Below are positions 41,939 through 51,021 of a DNA stretch of 64,000 nt, one piece after another. The first letter of the stretch is position 1; every line of letters starts with the position of its first letter. The stretch is from positions 1-64,000 of the forward strand of contig JAPUEE010000011.1 of NCBI GenBank assembly GCA_027492735.1. Direction: 5' to 3'. The translations under genes and the position numbers were made by a program. Below the pieces are notes generated by a model. That model was not told where the DNA came from, made no database searches, and worked only from the letters and a program-made list of their open reading frames with translations. This DNA is from Candidatus Saccharimonadota bacterium (GTDB taxonomy: Bacteria > Patescibacteriota > Saccharimonadia > Saccharimonadales > Saccharimonadaceae).

Positions 41939-42400
41939 ATGAATATGCTTATCCTTAATAAGCAAAGAGGATTTACCATTATTGAAGTTGTTCTGGTACT
42001 CGCTATTGCTGGGTTAATATTTCTCACCGTGTTTCTCGCTCTTCCAGCCATGCAAAAATCCCAACGGGATAATGCTAGGCGCCAAGATGTCGGCAGAGCC
42101 ATCGCTGCACTGCAAAAGTACTGGGCCGATAATGGTACGCGACCTCCTGGTGGTACGCAGCCAGCAAATAGCGAGTATTTCTCTAGTTTTGGACAAGCCA
42201 ACACCGTATATGTTCGCACTACCGATGCCTGCCAAGCAGTTCCTACCGGATCTACCTACGAAGGCTGGATAATCATTAGTCCGGGCTGTTCTTGCGCACA
42301 GAGCATCTCTAATATGGGATCAGGGATAACAAATGCCAAATACGGTAGCGCAGGGATCATTCTCGAAACTACCAATAGAATGTATTGTAAGGATTATTAA
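41939..42400 (+). CDS. type IV prepilin-like protein
   Basis: About 153 residues. KQRGFTIIEVVLVLAIAGLI is a textbook prepilin leader and transmembrane stem: short basic leader, Gly before the cleavage site, Phe at +1, Glu at +5. The globular part has four Cys in the last third (DACQAV, GCSCAQ, MYCKDY), consistent with disulfides. It stands alone, without pilus assembly genes, and may be a minor pilin or pseudopilin. ATG 41945 is an alternative start. Confidence 0.88.
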   Translation: MNMLILNKQRGFTIIEVVLVLAIAGLIFLTVFLALPAMQKSQRDNARRQDVGRAIAALQKYWADNGTRPPGGTQPANSEYFSSFGQANTVYVRTTDACQAVPTGSTYEGWIIISPGCSCAQSISNMGSGITNAKYGSAGIILETTNRMYCKDY

Positions 42401-42462
42401 ACCAGGGATTATTCAGGTAATTCGTTAGCGCGATGCTCGTCTTTACTGTATAATAGTCGATA

Positions 42463-43569
42463 ATGTCGAAAAAATTCGGTGAACGAACAGGAAAAACGGT
42501 GAAGCGTTTCAGCGGTCGTTCTTGGCTGAATATTATCACTATTGTGCTCATCGTCATTGTATTAGTGGCAGCACGAAAACAGCTTTACGAAGCCTGGAAG
42601 TTGCTCGGACAGGTTAATATCTGGATATTATTGCTACTCATACCATTACAATTTGCGTCGTATTATACTAATTCCGAAATCTTTTTCACCTACTTGCGGG
42701 CGAGAGGCCAGTTGAAAAAAACGAGCGCACTCGAAGCCACTAGCATGGCGCTAGAGCTCAATTTTGTGAATCACGTTTTTCCGAGCGGTGGCGTATCCGG
42801 CATTTCCTATATGGTGTGGCGTCTCGGTAAATTAGGGGTGAGTGCGGGTCAGGCAACTATGGCGCAACTCATGCGTTACGTAGTACAGCTGGGAACATTC
42901 GCGTTATTGTTGGCGATCGCTCTCGTCGTTGCGACACTTGAGAATCGGACGAGTAACTGGGTGGTTATGATCGCAACTGGTGTTGTGACCTCGATAGTGT
43001 TCCTCGTTGTGTTCGGTAGTTATTTAATTGGTAGCGAAGATCGGATGAAGAGTTTTGCTCGTTGGCTCACACGTACAGTTAATGCTATAGTGAGCAAACT
43101 CACGTTCAAACGACGTAACGCAGTGCTATCTATTGAAAAGACAGAAAAGTTTTTCTCAGAATTTCATGACGATTACATGATATTACGCCGTGACAAAAAA
43201 ATGCTCATAAAGCCTATTGTTTGGGCTGTGGCTTTTAACTTGGTCGATGTAGCGCTATTTATGGTTAGTTTCTGGGCGCTCGGTATTTCATTCAACCCCT
43301 CTGTGCTACTCATAGCCTACGGAGCTGCTGCTGCCGCCGGCTTCCTCGTGCTGACTCCGGGTGGTGCAGGAGCCTATGAGGCGATCATGGTAGCAGTGCT
43401 GACGGCAGGTGGTATGAGCGCTGGAGCAGCGTTTGCTGGCGTGGTATTGACGCGGGCAACGTTAATAGCTGGCTCATTATTGACTGGGTTTATGGCGTAT
43501 CAGCATGCGCTAAAGAAATATGGTCAACCAAAGCTTGACGAGGTAGATTTTGCAAGCGCCAGCAAATAA
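42463..43569 (+). CDS. flippase-like LPG-synthase-TM-domain protein (UPF0104)
   Basis: 368 residues with about eight transmembrane helices. FVNHVFPSGGVSGISYMVWRL and the late LTPGGAGAYEAIMVA are the conserved motifs of the UPF0104/AglD/MprF N-terminal flippase-like family, which move or help synthesise lipid-linked amino acids or sugars. No soluble aminoacyl-transferase domain is attached. TATAAT (42449-42454) ends 8 nt before the ATG. Confidence 0.88.
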   Translation: MSKKFGERTGKTVKRFSGRSWLNIITIVLIVIVLVAARKQLYEAWKLLGQVNIWILLLLIPLQFASYYTNSEIFFTYLRARGQLKKTSALEATSMALELNFVNHVFPSGGVSGISYMVWRLGKLGVSAGQATMAQLMRYVVQLGTFALLLAIALVVATLENRTSNWVVMIATGVVTSIVFLVVFGSYLIGSEDRMKSFARWLTRTVNAIVSKLTFKRRNAVLSIEKTEKFFSEFHDDYMILRRDKKMLIKPIVWAVAFNLVDVALFMVSFWALGISFNPSVLLIAYGAAAAAGFLVLTPGGAGAYEAIMVAVLTAGGMSAGAAFAGVVLTRATLIAGSLLTGFMAYQHALKKYGQPKLDEVDFASASK

Positions 43570-44689
43570 CAGTTCTCCTGATCCGGTATTTGGCGTTTCA
43601 GATGCGGTTGCACTGTTTAACCAGATGCTGGAAACGGCAACGCCACATATTACGATAGTTGGTGAGGTTGCGAATTTTAAAATCAATCATAATAAATGGG
43701 TATTTTTCGATATAAAGGACGAAGAGTCCACACTTAATTGTTTTATGTCGACATTCAACCTGCGCGTGGCTATCGAGGATGGGATGAAGGTTGTGGTGAC
43801 GGCTCGACCGAATATAACGCGTTGGGGTAGATTTAGTCTAACGGTGCAGACTATTCGGCCGATGGGCGAGGGGAGTATTAGGCGTTCATTTGAACTGCTA
43901 AAGGCCAAGCTGGATCAGGAAGGTTTGTTTAATCCAGAGCGCAAGCGGCCTTTACCAGATATACCGCAGGTAATTGGTGTGATTTCGTCGACCGGAGCTG
44001 CTGGATATGTCGATTTTACGAAAATTATTGGAGAGCGGTTTTCGGGTCTGACATTGCAGGTTGCTAATGTGCAGGTCCAGGGTGATAGCGCGCCTCAGCA
44101 AATAATCGCTGCGCTAGAATATTTCAATGAACTTGCGCTGCCGCCAGAGATAATTGCGATTTTGCGTGGCGGTGGTTCTAGGGATGACCTCGTAGCCTTT
44201 GATGACGAACCGCTCGTGCGGGCGATCGCTAGCTCGCGCGTGCCGGTAATCACCGGTGTCGGTCATGAAATCGATGTGACACTGGCGGATCTCGTGGCCG
44301 ATGTGCGGGCGGCGACGCCATCAAATGCCGCGCAATTGCTCGTGCCGTCGCGTCACGAAATAGCGGATCGGATCGATAGTTCTTTGAAACGCGTGTTGTC
44401 CCAGATGGATCATACGATCGCCGATCTAGCCGATCATGTGAACGAGCGCGAAAAAAGTTTACTCGAAACGATAGAACGACACCTGGATGATTTGACTCGG
44501 CGGTATGATACTATGCGTCAAGTTATGCGACAGATTGATCCGCGGGCGGTATTGAAGCGAGGCTATGCACTAGTTCGAGATCATATGGGTGGCGTAGTAA
44601 AATCTAAACCGCTCATTGGTGATAGTTTGACGATTGAAACGGCGCAATTTATAATCGAAACGGAGGTGAAGAATGCCAGAGAAAAGTAA
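43550..44689 (+). CDS. xseA: exodeoxyribonuclease VII large subunit
   Basis: 379 residues from a TTG overlapping the previous gene by 20 bp. N-terminal OB-fold (ITIVGEVANFKINHNKWVFFDIKD), nuclease domain with VIGVISSTGAAGYVDF, AILRGGGSRDDLVAFDDE and PVITGVGHEIDVTLADLVAD, then a coiled coil and KRGYALVRD. It degrades single-stranded DNA with XseB. Shorter than the E. coli protein, mainly in the coiled-coil region. Confidence 0.95.
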   Translation: MQAPANNSSPDPVFGVSDAVALFNQMLETATPHITIVGEVANFKINHNKWVFFDIKDEESTLNCFMSTFNLRVAIEDGMKVVVTARPNITRWGRFSLTVQTIRPMGEGSIRRSFELLKAKLDQEGLFNPERKRPLPDIPQVIGVISSTGAAGYVDFTKIIGERFSGLTLQVANVQVQGDSAPQQIIAALEYFNELALPPEIIAILRGGGSRDDLVAFDDEPLVRAIASSRVPVITGVGHEIDVTLADLVADVRAATPSNAAQLLVPSRHEIADRIDSSLKRVLSQMDHTIADLADHVNEREKSLLETIERHLDDLTRRYDTMRQVMRQIDPRAVLKRGYALVRDHMGGVVKSKPLIGDSLTIETAQFIIETEVKNAREK

Positions 44690-44894
44690 AAGTTTACGTC
44701 AATTACTCGATGAATTTGAGACCATCGTGGAATGGTTTGATAGAGACGATCTCGATATCGATCAGGCAATTAGTAAATTCGAAGAAGGATCGAACTTGGC
44801 CGAAACTATCAAGCAACAACTAGCGACCGCCAAAAACAAGATCGAGATCGTCAAAGCTGACTTTGCCGCTAAAGCAGCACAACCGAAAGAATAA
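44673..44894 (+). CDS. xseB: exodeoxyribonuclease VII small subunit
   Basis: 73 residues; SLRQLLDEFETIVEWFDRDDLDIDQAISKFEEG is the conserved XseB helical hairpin, with Glu/Asp-rich spacing. It overlaps xseA by 17 bp and has GGAGG before the ATG, so the two subunits are probably translated in a coupled way. Confidence 0.92.
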   Translation: MPEKSKSLRQLLDEFETIVEWFDRDDLDIDQAISKFEEGSNLAETIKQQLATAKNKIEIVKADFAAKAAQPKE

Positions 44895-44896
44895 AC

Positions 44897-45406
44897 GTGG
44901 TGGTATTGTGGCTGGTGCTCGGAATACTGATCATCGTGGCGATTGGTATTGGCGTATTGTTTGGTGGAGCGCCATTTGTGCCGACTCGACGGGCGTGGAT
45001 CAAACAAGCGCTAGACCTGTCTCGTATAGGAAAAGATGACGTGATTGTTGATCTAGGATCTGGTAATGGCGCGGTGCTAGGACTCGCGTTAGAGCGCGGA
45101 GTAAAATATGCTGTCGGCTACGAGATAAATCCTGGGCTGGCATTTTGGTCGCGACTGCACCTTCGTCGATTTAGGGGTCGTTTTTCTATTAGAATGACGG
45201 ATTTTTTTCGATCTGATTTGCCACCTGATACGACCGTTATCTATATGTTCCAGACGTCTGGCGTGATGCGACGGATAAAGCCGTATCTGTTGAGTCAAAA
45301 ATCTCATTTGCGCTGTAAAAGAGTGAGAGTGGTCTGTTTTGGCTTTTCTATACCAGGGGAAGCAGTGGTGCGAGCCTTGGGCGGCATGAACTTGTATGAA
45401 TTCTGA
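44897..45406 (+). CDS. membrane-anchored SAM-dependent methyltransferase
   Basis: 169 residues from a GTG two bases after xseB. One N-terminal transmembrane helix (LWLVLGILIIVAIGIGVLFG) precedes a compact class I methyltransferase with motif I VIVDLGSGNGAVLGLA and GYEINPGLAFWSR. The layout resembles membrane-tethered KMT-like small methyltransferases. Substrate unknown. No long gap or ribosome site, so translation is probably coupled to xseB. Confidence 0.8.
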   Translation: MVVLWLVLGILIIVAIGIGVLFGGAPFVPTRRAWIKQALDLSRIGKDDVIVDLGSGNGAVLGLALERGVKYAVGYEINPGLAFWSRLHLRRFRGRFSIRMTDFFRSDLPPDTTVIYMFQTSGVMRRIKPYLLSQKSHLRCKRVRVVCFGFSIPGEAVVRALGGMNLYEF

Positions 45407-45441
45407 TTGCAAGGCTAGGGTGCTTGTGATAGACTTGTTTT

Positions 45442-46131
45442 ATGATAACGCTCATGCCTAAACAGAAATTAGTTGACGAGAGAGGAGAATCGAATTCTTT
45501 TCTCATCACTACGATTATTTTTGTCATACTGGCTGTCGGCCTCGGTATTGGTTTTGGGTGGGCCTATATGCAGATGGTGGATTATCGTGACAATGTGACG
45601 AGCAAAGTAGATGTCGCAGTAAAAGCAGCCAAAGAAGATCAGAAGAAAGCCGACAAGGCTGAATTTACCGAGGAGTACAAAAAGCCTAATCTGACCTATG
45701 AAGGTCCATCGGAATCTGGTTCGGTGACATTCAATTATCCTAAAACTTGGGCAGCCTATGTCGAAAAAAGTGGTGCAGGCGGTAGCGAGTTGTCAGTCTA
45801 TTTCAATCCAAAAATGGTACCAACCCTCAACAAGGGAACGGTCTATGCACTCCGTGTTACTATCAATAATAGTTCCTACGGATCAGTACTGCAATCTTAT
45901 AACAACGGTATACAAAAGGGTCTATTAAAAGCCAAAACCGTCACTGTTGGCAAGACGGATAGTTTCAGCGGGTACGAAGGTATGCGGATAGATGGTCAAT
46001 TCGGTGATAACATCAATGGATCAGTCGTCATATTCAAAATTCGCGACAAGACCTTGCGCCTCTATGTCGACAGCCAAGATTTTATGACTGATTTCGATAC
46101 AGTTCTCAATTCTCTACAGTACGAATCCTAA
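45442..46131 (+). CDS. membrane-anchored extracytoplasmic protein
   Basis: 229 residues. A signal-anchor (FLITTIIFVILAVGLGIGFGW) is followed by a Lys/Ala-rich linker and a domain starting FNYPKTWAAYVEKSG, which resembles PsbP/DcrB-like folds (F-x-Y-P-x-x-W). No enzymatic motif is seen. Probably exposed on the outer face and held by the anchor. Confidence 0.7.
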   Translation: MITLMPKQKLVDERGESNSFLITTIIFVILAVGLGIGFGWAYMQMVDYRDNVTSKVDVAVKAAKEDQKKADKAEFTEEYKKPNLTYEGPSESGSVTFNYPKTWAAYVEKSGAGGSELSVYFNPKMVPTLNKGTVYALRVTINNSSYGSVLQSYNNGIQKGLLKAKTVTVGKTDSFSGYEGMRIDGQFGDNINGSVVIFKIRDKTLRLYVDSQDFMTDFDTVLNSLQYES

Positions 46132-46176
46132 AAAGCATCAGCGCCATCAAATCGAAAAACTTGCTATACTAGTTGT

Positions 46177-46872
46177 ATGAGCGAGCTGGAGGGTAGTGCA
46201 GTCGCCGTGGCGCACGAGCTAAAGACGCCACTGGTATTGTTGCGTCAATTGACGCTATCCTTGGAGCGGTCGGATAATGTGTCCGAACAGTTAGAAATTA
46301 TCAAGCGGCTCCGATTTACCTCGGAGCGGTCATTGCGATTAGTCGACTCTTTGACGAAAACAGCACGGCTAGAAGACGCTCTATTTGAGCTGGAGCCGGT
46401 GCAGCTCCATACGGTATGTGTGTCGGTGGTTGATGAGTTGTCGCCGTTAGCTAAAGCTCACAAACAACACCTGAAATTACGTTCAATACACCAACCGCTA
46501 GTAGCGGTGGGAAATCGAGAGCTTCTCAGTTCGTTATTGTCAGGATTGATCGACAACGCTATTCAGCATAATCCGATCGGTGCTAGCGTAGAAATTGCGA
46601 GCAAAATACATCATGGCGAAGCAGTGCTGACGGTACGAGATTTTGGTTCTACAATAGATCTATCAGACTTCAGAGCATTAAAAGATTCACTCGGCAAGAG
46701 GGCTCTCCCAATATCATCTCGACCAATGTCCTCTGGCTTGGGGCTCTTTATCGCCAGTCAATTCTTGGCAGCTATGGATGGCCGTCTGTCTGTACAGCGA
46801 CATTATAGCGGTGGTATGACATTCTCGGCGCATTTGCCACTCAGTCGACAGTTAAGTCTATTGGAGGTGTGA
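46177..46872 (+). CDS. soluble histidine kinase
   Basis: 231 residues, no transmembrane or sensor domain. The H-box is AVAHELKTPLVLLRQLTLSL, the N-box SGLIDNAIQHN, and the G2-box SGLGLFIASQF, with the DFG-like VRDFGS G1 region. It autophosphorylates on His and probably passes phosphate to the receiver encoded 1 bp downstream. With only about ten residues before the H-box, its signal must come from a partner or from the receiver itself. TATACT lies 8 nt before the ATG. Confidence 0.9.
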   Translation: MSELEGSAVAVAHELKTPLVLLRQLTLSLERSDNVSEQLEIIKRLRFTSERSLRLVDSLTKTARLEDALFELEPVQLHTVCVSVVDELSPLAKAHKQHLKLRSIHQPLVAVGNRELLSSLLSGLIDNAIQHNPIGASVEIASKIHHGEAVLTVRDFGSTIDLSDFRALKDSLGKRALPISSRPMSSGLGLFIASQFLAAMDGRLSVQRHYSGGMTFSAHLPLSRQLSLLEV

Positions 46873-46873
46873 T

Positions 46874-47266
46874 ATGTCAGAGCAGCGCGCAACACTGCTA
46901 ATCGTCGATGACGATGCCTGGTTTAGCGATACTTTGACCGCGAGTCTCGATAGCTACGTGGTTATTAGGACGCCAGATCCTGACGAGGTGTTCGATTTAA
47001 TTGAACGGCATCATCCGGATCTCATTATTGCTGATGTTATGTTGGGTGCTCGTAATGTCTTTGCGTTACTGCAGGAAATGCAGAGCTACCTCGACACTAG
47101 AGACATTCCTATTGTTATCTTGTCAGCACTCGCGGGGCAAATTGATCTGGACGATGTCAAACAGTTGGGCATCCAGGCGGTACTTGACAAGGCCGAAATC
47201 ACGCCGGAAACTTTGGTCGATTGTATCAATGATGTCATACGATCTAAAAAAGGGCTGGCGCCATGA
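46874..47266 (+). CDS. single-domain response regulator paired with the kinase
   Basis: 130 residues, receiver only: LLIVDDDAWFS acidic pair, phosphoacceptor Asp in LIIADVMLGARN, Ser in IVILSALAG, Lys in VLDKAEI. Directly follows the kinase stop and overlaps recO by 4 bp (ATGA). With no output domain it may act by protein contact. The kinase-receiver-recO arrangement is unusual. Confidence 0.9.
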   Translation: MSEQRATLLIVDDDAWFSDTLTASLDSYVVIRTPDPDEVFDLIERHHPDLIIADVMLGARNVFALLQEMQSYLDTRDIPIVILSALAGQIDLDDVKQLGIQAVLDKAEITPETLVDCINDVIRSKKGLAP

Positions 47267-47952
47267 GTCAGACGATTCGGACCAAAGCTATTGTATTACG
47301 CCGGACTAATTATGGCGAAGCCGATCGCATTATTCAGACGATCACACCTGATCACGGACGTTTATCTATCATGGCCCGCGGAGTACGTCGAGAAAAGTCT
47401 CGATTAGCTGGTGGCATCGAGCTATTTGCGATTTGTGATCTAGTGCTAACACGGGGTACAAAGTCGACTAGTAATTTGTGGACCTTGACCGGAGCGCGCC
47501 TCGATACATTCTTTGATCAAATTATGTCTGACTATAATCGACTGCAATTTGGATACGAAGCCATCAAGCAAACTGCCAAGGCTGCCGAAACGATCGACGA
47601 GCCCGAGTTTTATCATTTGCTCGAGGCAACATTTTCGTCGTTACATAATCTCAGTGTTAATTTGACGATAACCGAAACGTGGTTCTATCTGAGACTAGCT
47701 AAACTGCTTGGCAACGAATTAAATACGGCAACTGATGCGAGCGGCATGAAACTGGTCGAAGATGCTAGATATAATTTCGATCAATCTGATCAAGTATTTG
47801 TATTTAACGAATCTGGTCGTTATGGCTCGGATATCCTAAAAATTCTCCGTCTCCTAGGCGCCAATGACCCGCAGATTGTCAGTCGAATTCAGGGAATCGA
47901 TGACTTGATCGATGATGGACTAGTTCTGGCACGCGCGGTCGCGAAAATCTAA
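47263..47952 (+). CDS. recO: DNA repair protein RecO
   Basis: 229 residues. The OB-fold N-terminus (IRTKAIVLRRTNYGEADRII, HGRLSIMARGVRREKSRLAG in parts) is diagnostic, followed by the helical C-terminal domain. RecO anneals ssDNA and with RecR loads RecA. The zinc-finger Cys residues found in some RecO C-termini are absent. Translation is probably coupled to the receiver gene by the ATGA overlap. Confidence 0.92.
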   Translation: MSQTIRTKAIVLRRTNYGEADRIIQTITPDHGRLSIMARGVRREKSRLAGGIELFAICDLVLTRGTKSTSNLWTLTGARLDTFFDQIMSDYNRLQFGYEAIKQTAKAAETIDEPEFYHLLEATFSSLHNLSVNLTITETWFYLRLAKLLGNELNTATDASGMKLVEDARYNFDQSDQVFVFNESGRYGSDILKILRLLGANDPQIVSRIQGIDDLIDDGLVLARAVAKI

Positions 47953-47974
47953 TTTATAGTGTATACTATCAGAT

Positions 47975-49300
47975 ATGGAAGAGATTGTTAGTCTAGCAAA
48001 GCGGCGCGGATTTATTTATCAAGGCTCAGAAGTGTACGGCGGGTTATCCGGTACCTGGGACTATGGTCCACTTGGCGTGGCCTTGAAACGCAACATCATG
48101 CAACTCTGGTGGAAGATGTTTGTCGATGAGCGTGATGACATGTATGGTGTTGACGCAGCAATTCTGATGAACCAAAAGGTCTGGCAGGCGAGCGGTCACG
48201 TCGATACGTTTGTTGATCCGCTTTGCGAGGATACAGTGAATCATCGTCGTTATCGTACGGATCACATTTTAAAAGATAATGGCGTCAATCCGGATGGTAT
48301 GACCATGGAGCAGATGGACGCAGCGATTATCGAAAAGAGAATCAAGAGTCCCGATGGTAATCCGCTCAGTAAATCTCGAACGTTCAATATGATGTTCAAG
48401 ACGCATGTTGGCGCAACGGAGAGTGACGATTCAATCAGCTATTTACGACCAGAAACTGCCCAAGGCATTTTTACGAACTTTAAAAATGTCGTCGATAGTT
48501 TTTACCCTGATCTACCATTTGGTTTGGCGCAGCAGGGCAAAGCGTTTCGCAATGAAATCAGTCCGCGCGATTTCGTATTCCGTAGTCGCGAGTTCGAACA
48601 GATGGAAATTGAGTATTTTGTCCATCCTGACGCATGGCAAGAGGCATTTGAAATGTTGCTCGCAGCCACGCATCGTTATCTCGAGGCTTTGGGGCTACCG
48701 GCGGCATCAATTCATGAGCTCGAGGTTCCGGCTGAAGATCGCGCGCATTACTCGAAACGGACTATTGATATCGAGTTCGATTATCCAATTGGGCGCTCAG
48801 AGCTGATGGGTATCGCGTATCGTACTGACTTTGATCTCGGTAATATTCGGCGTGTCGCTGGTAAATCGATGGAATATACCGTCAAAGGCACCAATGAAAA
48901 GTTTGTACCGCATGTTATCGAGCCAAGTTTTGGCGTTGAGCGAGCATTGATGGCGGTCCTATGCAGTAGCTACCGCGAGGATGAGCAGAATGGTGAAAAG
49001 CGTGTCTATTTGGCACTACCAGAACATCTAGCTCCATATAAATTCTGTGTGTCACCACTACTGAAAAACAAACCTGAACTGGTTGAAAAGGCTCGCGAAG
49101 TTTATCAGGCTCTAAAGGCGAAATACGGCAATGTAACCTGGGACGATAATGGTAACATCGGTAAACGCTATCGCCGTCAGGACGAAATCGGCACGCCGCA
49201 TTGCATTGTGATTGACTTTGACACACTCGAAGACGGCACAGTGACCGTCCGTGACCGCGATACGACTGAACAGAAGCGTGTAGCTAGCCAGGACCTATAG
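47975..49300 (+). CDS. glyQS: glycyl-tRNA synthetase, alpha2 type
   Basis: 441 residues. The N-terminus LAKRRGFIYQGSEVYGGLSGTWDYGPLG, motif 2 region QGKAFRNEISPRDFVFRSREFEQME in parts, and motif 3 EPSFGVERALMAVL define the single-chain dimeric GlyRS of archaea, eukaryotes and some bacteria, not the alpha2beta2 GlyQ/GlyS form. The C-terminal anticodon domain ends VRDRDTTEQKRV. TATACT lies 8 nt before the ATG. Confidence 0.96.
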   Translation: MEEIVSLAKRRGFIYQGSEVYGGLSGTWDYGPLGVALKRNIMQLWWKMFVDERDDMYGVDAAILMNQKVWQASGHVDTFVDPLCEDTVNHRRYRTDHILKDNGVNPDGMTMEQMDAAIIEKRIKSPDGNPLSKSRTFNMMFKTHVGATESDDSISYLRPETAQGIFTNFKNVVDSFYPDLPFGLAQQGKAFRNEISPRDFVFRSREFEQMEIEYFVHPDAWQEAFEMLLAATHRYLEALGLPAASIHELEVPAEDRAHYSKRTIDIEFDYPIGRSELMGIAYRTDFDLGNIRRVAGKSMEYTVKGTNEKFVPHVIEPSFGVERALMAVLCSSYREDEQNGEKRVYLALPEHLAPYKFCVSPLLKNKPELVEKAREVYQALKAKYGNVTWDDNGNIGKRYRRQDEIGTPHCIVIDFDTLEDGTVTVRDRDTTEQKRVASQDL

Positions 49301-49307
49301 TAGCGTT

Positions 49308-50039
49308 ATGACAACAATTGGTATTATCGGCTTTGGTAGCTTTGGCAAATTTTTGGCTGAAAAGCTCAGTTCGCATTGTGCCGTAAAGGTTTATGATCGA
49401 CGTGAACGGCCGACGACATGGCGGGCAGATTTTGATGACGTAGCAGTCTGCGACTACGTCGTGCTGTCGGTGCCGCTCGGTGCCTATCCTGAAACGTTGG
49501 AGCGCTTGGCTACGGTGATATCACCCGACAGTGTGCTTGTCGATGTCTGTTCGGTAAAGGAGCGTCCAGTCGAACTCATTCGCCAGTATGTACCAAAACA
49601 GCCACTCGTCGCCACCCATCCGTTATTTGGCCCCGAATCAGCGAGTGGTTCACTCCAGGGAATGACGATAGTGATGTGTCCAGAGGTTTCTGATGTCGAG
49701 TCTTATGCGAAAATAAAAGATTTTTCCGAAAAACTCGAGCTATCAATTGTTGAGATGAGTGCCGCAGAGCACGACAAAGAGATGGCGGTTGTACAGGGAT
49801 TGACCTTTTTTATCGCGCGAACACTCGATGATATGAAACTGCATAGCCAACAGCTTTCGACACCATCGTTTGAGCGACTACTTCACCTGGCCGAGTTGGA
49901 ACAGCATCATTCGGCTGAGTTATTTCGGACGATTCAGCAGGGCAATTTGTATGCGCGATCGGCACGTCGGGCTTTTCTCGGTGCGGCACGGGCAATTGAT
50001 AGCGAGTTGGATAATGACGAAGAAAGCGAAGTGGTCTAG
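49308..50039 (+). CDS. tyrA: prephenate/arogenate dehydrogenase-like protein
   Basis: 243 residues. The Rossmann motif IGIIGFGSFGKFLAEKL, VVLSVPLGAY, VDVCSVK and ATHPLFGPESASG are TyrA hallmarks (H-P-x-F-G-P), and the helical domain has HDKEMAVVQGLTFF. It oxidatively decarboxylates prephenate or arogenate on the way to tyrosine. Slightly shorter than typical TyrA and without an ACT or chorismate mutase domain. pheA lies 3.2 kb away on the opposite strand. The stop overlaps the next GTG. Confidence 0.9.
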   Translation: MTTIGIIGFGSFGKFLAEKLSSHCAVKVYDRRERPTTWRADFDDVAVCDYVVLSVPLGAYPETLERLATVISPDSVLVDVCSVKERPVELIRQYVPKQPLVATHPLFGPESASGSLQGMTIVMCPEVSDVESYAKIKDFSEKLELSIVEMSAAEHDKEMAVVQGLTFFIARTLDDMKLHSQQLSTPSFERLLHLAELEQHHSAELFRTIQQGNLYARSARRAFLGAARAIDSELDNDEESEVV

Positions 50040-50764
50040 TGAAAAAGGTATTACTCCTCCAGTCGCGGCCAGAGCTAGAGGCGAGTGATGATGAATTCCG
50101 AGCTTTCCGTCGATTCGGTGGATTAGATGAGAAGCAAGTGGTGCGCCTGCAGATGCATGAAGTACAACCGACGATCGATTTAAACGACTATGCGGTGATA
50201 CTCATGGGCGGCGGACCAGCTAATTTTGCCTATGATGACGATCACAAATCGTCTGAACAAAAAGCGTTTGAACCATGGTTGTGGCGATTACTTGATCGAA
50301 TTATCGCCGAGGATAAGCCATTTTTCGGAGCGTGTTTAGGGCTCGGTGCATTAGTGACGCATGCTGGTGGACGGATGGATTTTCGGGCTGGTGAGCCAGT
50401 AGGCGCGGTTGATATTCGTTTGGTCGCCGAAGATCCGATATTAGCAGATGCACCCCAGGAATTTGCGGCCTTTGTCGGTCACAAAGAAGGTGCTAGAGAA
50501 GTTCCATCCGAGCTAACAGTGCTAGCTAGGAATGATACCTGTGTGCAAATGGTTCGTCGTGGCCAAAATGTCTATGGCACACAGTTCCATCCCGAGCTTG
50601 ATCCGGCAGGTCTCGAGCTACGAATCAATACTTATCGTCATGCCGGCTACTTTGAACCCGAAGAGGCTGACGATTTGATTGCAAAGGCTAGGCAGTCTGG
50701 TATTGGCGATGTGCCAACAAATATATTGCGAGCATTTATTGTACGTCATGTAGCAACGGTATAA
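50039..50764 (+). CDS. class I glutamine amidotransferase-like protein
   Basis: 241 residues from a GTG overlapping the tyrA stop by one base. The GATase1 triad is present: Cys in FGACLGLGAL, His and Glu in YGTQFHPELDP. The stand-alone form resembles the GuaA-N-like amidotransferases annotated as GMP synthase-like, whose acceptor is often unknown; no synthetase subunit is fused or adjacent. Confidence 0.88.
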   Translation: MKKVLLLQSRPELEASDDEFRAFRRFGGLDEKQVVRLQMHEVQPTIDLNDYAVILMGGGPANFAYDDDHKSSEQKAFEPWLWRLLDRIIAEDKPFFGACLGLGALVTHAGGRMDFRAGEPVGAVDIRLVAEDPILADAPQEFAAFVGHKEGAREVPSELTVLARNDTCVQMVRRGQNVYGTQFHPELDPAGLELRINTYRHAGYFEPEEADDLIAKARQSGIGDVPTNILRAFIVRHVATV

Positions 50765-50772
50765 AAATTTTA

Positions 50773-50784
50773 ACATGTTGAACG
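50773..50784 (+). repeat. direct repeat, left copy
   Basis: ACATGTTGAACG here recurs exactly at 51558-51569, each preceded by a similar A/T-rich AAAA(G)TTT(A) stretch. The pair brackets the riboswitch-like leader and the PQ-loop gene. Confidence 0.5.
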
Positions 50785-50834
50785 TCTAGGACTAGTAAAA
50801 ACGTCAGTGATATGATATGATTAAGAGTGAAATA

Positions 50835-50939
50835 GTTACATCTCGCGCTCGCGATAGGGGTATGCTCCCTAAGGATGTAGCACTTGGTCAGTTCAGCACT
50901 AGCTGACCGGCAATAGCAATATCGTCGGCCAGCTTTTTT
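50835..50939 (+). ncRNA. riboswitch-like three-way junction with terminator
   Basis: P1 GTTACATC (50835-50842) / GATGTAGC (50874-50881); P2 TCGC/GCGA (50843-50854, loop GCTC); P3 TAGGG/CCCTA (50855-50871). Downstream, GGTCAG (50886-50891) pairs with CTGACC (50903-50908), and the same segment AGCTGACCG (50901-50909) alternatively pairs with CGGCCAGCT (50926-50934), a terminator followed by T6. TATGAT -10 boxes lie at 50811-50821. No known riboswitch consensus recognised. Confidence 0.6.
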
Positions 50940-51021
50940 GGTGCGGTGATGTTGCAAACAAAAAATAATAACTAGCCACGGCATGTACCTCAGGACGTTG
51001 TTCGTGGCGGAAAGGATCTTT

